From positions 18,283,715 through 18,347,714 of the forward strand of contig NC_069136.1 of assembly GCF_026914265.1 (NCBI RefSeq): a stretch of 64,000 nt of DNA, in the 5' to 3' direction. Position 1 is the first letter of the stretch. The number at the start of each line of letters is the position of its first letter. Of this stretch, positions 62,008-64,000 are shown one piece after another. The position numbers and the translations under genes were made by a program. The notes beneath the pieces were generated by a model. It saw only the letters and a list, made by a program, of their open reading frames with translations, ran no database searches and was not told where the DNA came from. This DNA comes from Mya arenaria. Lineage: Eukaryota; Mollusca; Bivalvia; Myida; Myidae.

Positions 62008-63469
62008 ATGACATCAGCCGGGGTGGACGCCCAGTCTTTCGTACCTCTACCGACTGTTCACGTGGGGACACGGAAGAAATCGAAACTTAAGATTAGTACG
62101 TATGTATAATTATAGTAAATAAGAGCTCTTTCCATTGGCCATATTAATTTTATTAAGAACATTGTGTAAAATAATGAGCAAAACTCCTCTTTAACTGTTG
62201 TTGTTGTTGTTGTTGTTGTTGTTGCTGCTGCTGTTGCTGTTGTTGTTGTTGTTTTTCAATTATACATAAACTTTTAAAGAGGAAGTGGTCAGTGACGGGA
62301 GTTCGACACCGTGAGAAATTTTGGCTCGCCTGGGGCAAAATCTTGAACCTTTGACAATAATAAAAAATGTTTCAGATATTTTACAAGTGTTGCCAGAGAC
62401 GAAACGCACATGTATATCAAGGCACATAACTCTGGATTTGATGTTTGTTTAATTTTGCCCCTTGCTCAACTAAAAAAAACAGAGGTGCGATTAAGTTCGA
62501 CCTGCGACGCTCATGTTTATGATTGAGAACTAACACATAAACAGCTACAATAACATTTTGTTGTTGTTGGTGGCGGTGGTGGTGCTGCTTTTGTTGTTGT
62601 TGTTGTTGTTGTTGTTTCAACGTTTACAACTTTTAGAACGGTACAAATAGTCAGTTAAGATTGTTCATTTTTTAACGTCACAGACATTGACATCGAAAAA
62701 CGGCGGAGACATAAGAAGGGTGGGGCAATATTCGGCCGTAGTTTTGTGAGCATTTCCGGCGACCTCGGAAGGCAGACGATTGTCACTGACCATACCATTC
62801 ATATAGCGTTTCCGGATGAAAGCGGCGTTCGGACGCTAAATCTCGTATACAACCAAGCGGGTCATCCGCCGATTCCGGTTAACCAGAGGGGCGGCGTATA
62901 CAGGTAATACCATATACTAACCCTACACCTAGTTCACCTACAGATACATTATACTACTATGATACATGCGTGTTTCACATATGGTAGAACCAAGGTTTTG
63001 CGAACTTTGTTTTTTCTATTATTCAGTAGATTTCAGATGAAAAATATTGTATTATGGATCTTACATATCGTACAGTGCCATTGTTATGTTGTTTTTTTCC
63101 TATTAATTCAGGCATTTGCATCTTTAAGCAAAACTTTAATTCCGATCGGCTTTTTTCCATGCATGTCGTAACATGAACAATATATAAGTTGGGTTTGACT
63201 GCAGCCTTCTAACAGAGAAGCGGCACGACCTCGTGCACGTGGCAGATCTTCCGGCGGAAGACGCGCCGCTCCTGTTTCGGGAGCTTAAGGAGGGAAAGTT
63301 TGACCTGATCGCCACCGTGCGGCCAACCCATAGACAACCGGGCAGCCCGGTGAAGGCAGCGGACGGTAAAAGTGAGACAGTCAGTTCCACTTCCGGTCCG
63401 GAATTTCAGTTTACTAAGCCGGAACTTGAGCTGTTACGTACCTGGAGAACCGGTACAGCTTTACAATAA
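62008..63469 (+). CDS. Three-exon gene, 190-residue protein of unknown family
   Basis: Exons 62008-62095 (ends ATT-A / GTACGT), 62684-62903 (after TTTTTTAACGTCACAG, ends TACAG / GTAATA) and 63205-63469 (after TTTGACTGCAG, stop TAA). Lengths 88, 220 and 265 nt join in frame, and the third exon is open for 88 codons at clearly higher GC than its surroundings, so the model is plausible without transcripts. The protein starts MTSAGVDAQSFVPLPTV. It has two basic runs (RKKSKLK and EKRRRHKK, possible nuclear targeting), a compact middle with beta-like patterns (TIVTDHTIHIAFPDESG, LNLVYNQAGHPPIPV), then EDAPLLFRELKEGKFDLIAT and a Ser/Thr/Pro-rich tail. No signal peptide or membrane segment. I do not recognise the family and assign no function. 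Confidence 0.65.
62193..62255. repeat. (TTG)n microsatellite in intron 1 of the 190-aa gene
   Basis: ttg repeats with a short gctgctgctg phase. The minus strand reads poly-Gln, which is not coding. A second (TTG)/(GGTGGC) tract lies at 62559-62618 in the same intron. Confidence 0.95.
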
Positions 63470-63512
63470 CAAATTTATAATTTATATAATTATGATAAAT
63501 GTCTGTACCATA

Positions 63513-63689
63513 CAGTCGAATCTCGTTGGCTCGAATTCGCATGCCTCGATTTCCTCGTTCTTGGCTGATACTGGAGTTAAAGGATCGATTTCTTTATACT
63601 AAAGGTAACCATTCACGCTGGACTAAACCCTCCGAAGCTCGAGGTATTTTCGCCGGTCCCTGGGAGTTCGAGTCAAGGGGGTTCGACTT
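63513..63689. mobile_element. Pogo/Tc1-mariner-like MITE, copy 2
   Basis: Starts TA-CAGTCGAATCTCGTTGG and ends with the inverse GGGGTTCGACTTC. Length about 177 bp. Directly downstream of the 190-aa gene. Confidence 0.6.
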
Positions 63690-64000
63690 CTTTGGTGTGG
63701 CTTCTTTCGACCAATATTACAGGAGACTCAAATGATTCGCTGAAATTCGTTTCAATGTTTTTGTTTTCGGTATAATTATTAAATGCAGGATTTAGGCGGA
63801 GCATGGCAAAACAATAGCTAGAATAAGGCATGCCTTCACCGATGGGGCATTCTCCCTCTGCCCCACCCGTTGGTGTTTCGCCAGCGCTCTTGATAATGGT
63901 TATTAGACGATGCTTGAAGGCCGCGTATATATGGAAACATATTCACAATTTCCAATGGATAAGTGTCTATTGGTAAATTTTTAGAGTGTAAGCAAAGCAA
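63690..64000. other. No gene seen
   Basis: Window end. Non-coding sequence; no supported feature. Confidence 0.3.

Noticed and set aside
62153..62620. Poly-Gln frames on minus
   Set aside because: (TTG)n microsatellites in an intron.

Overview
The window is animal nuclear DNA, most likely from a bivalve or another lophotrochozoan. It is AT-rich, and its genes have short phase-consistent exons separated by kilobase-scale GT..AG introns. It is dense in MITEs, tRNA-derived SINEs, decayed LINE, BEL/Pao and Crypton remnants, and a rolling-circle-like element with a tandem-repeat core of the kind described in bivalves. The species call is inference. There is no bacterial or organellar signature and no CRISPR. 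All exon models below were built by eye from splice sites, reading phase and homology between copies, without transcript data.

Layout. (1) 1-6.5 kb holds decayed transposons (a Crypton-type recombinase end and a BEL/Pao integrase fragment), a diverged 430-bp repeat pair and two minisatellites. (2) 6.9-31.3 kb is a monocarboxylate-transporter (SLC16/MCT) locus. One apparently intact six-exon gene, MCT-A, runs on + from about 15.1 to 27.3 kb. A second paralogue, MCT-B, is broken in two. Its exons 1-3 lie upstream in inverse orientation (10.4 to 6.95 kb, minus) with single-base deletions, and its exons 4-6 lie downstream on + (28.9-31.3 kb). A single inversion of an ancestral head-to-head A/B pair, with one breakpoint in B intron 3, would give exactly this layout. 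A 22-bp intron-3 repeat family found at all three sites supports it. (3) 33.3-34.9 kb is an 84-94-bp minisatellite with a three-unit higher-order period. (4) 35.4-51.7 kb is a three-unit tandem segmental duplication (about 6 kb per unit). Units 1 and 2 carry near-identical single-exon class A GPCR genes on the minus strand, and unit 3 carries only a deleted pseudogene. Transposons present or absent between units give the order of events. (5) 53-60.6 kb holds a five-exon minus-strand gene for a BLVRB-like NAD(P)-binding flavin/biliverdin reductase, whose first exon has two decayed tandem copies beside it. (6) 62.0-63.5 kb is a compact three-exon + gene for a 190-residue protein that I do not recognise.

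Functionally there is no operon-like logic. The genes are a membrane transporter, receptors and a soluble oxidoreductase that happen to be neighbours. The main interest is structural: how duplication, inversion and transposons built the locus. I found no candidate for a new multi-gene system. The best leads are the split MCT paralogue, the GPCR triplication with loss of a disulfide cysteine in one copy, the exon-1 triplication, and the unrecognised 190-aa gene.
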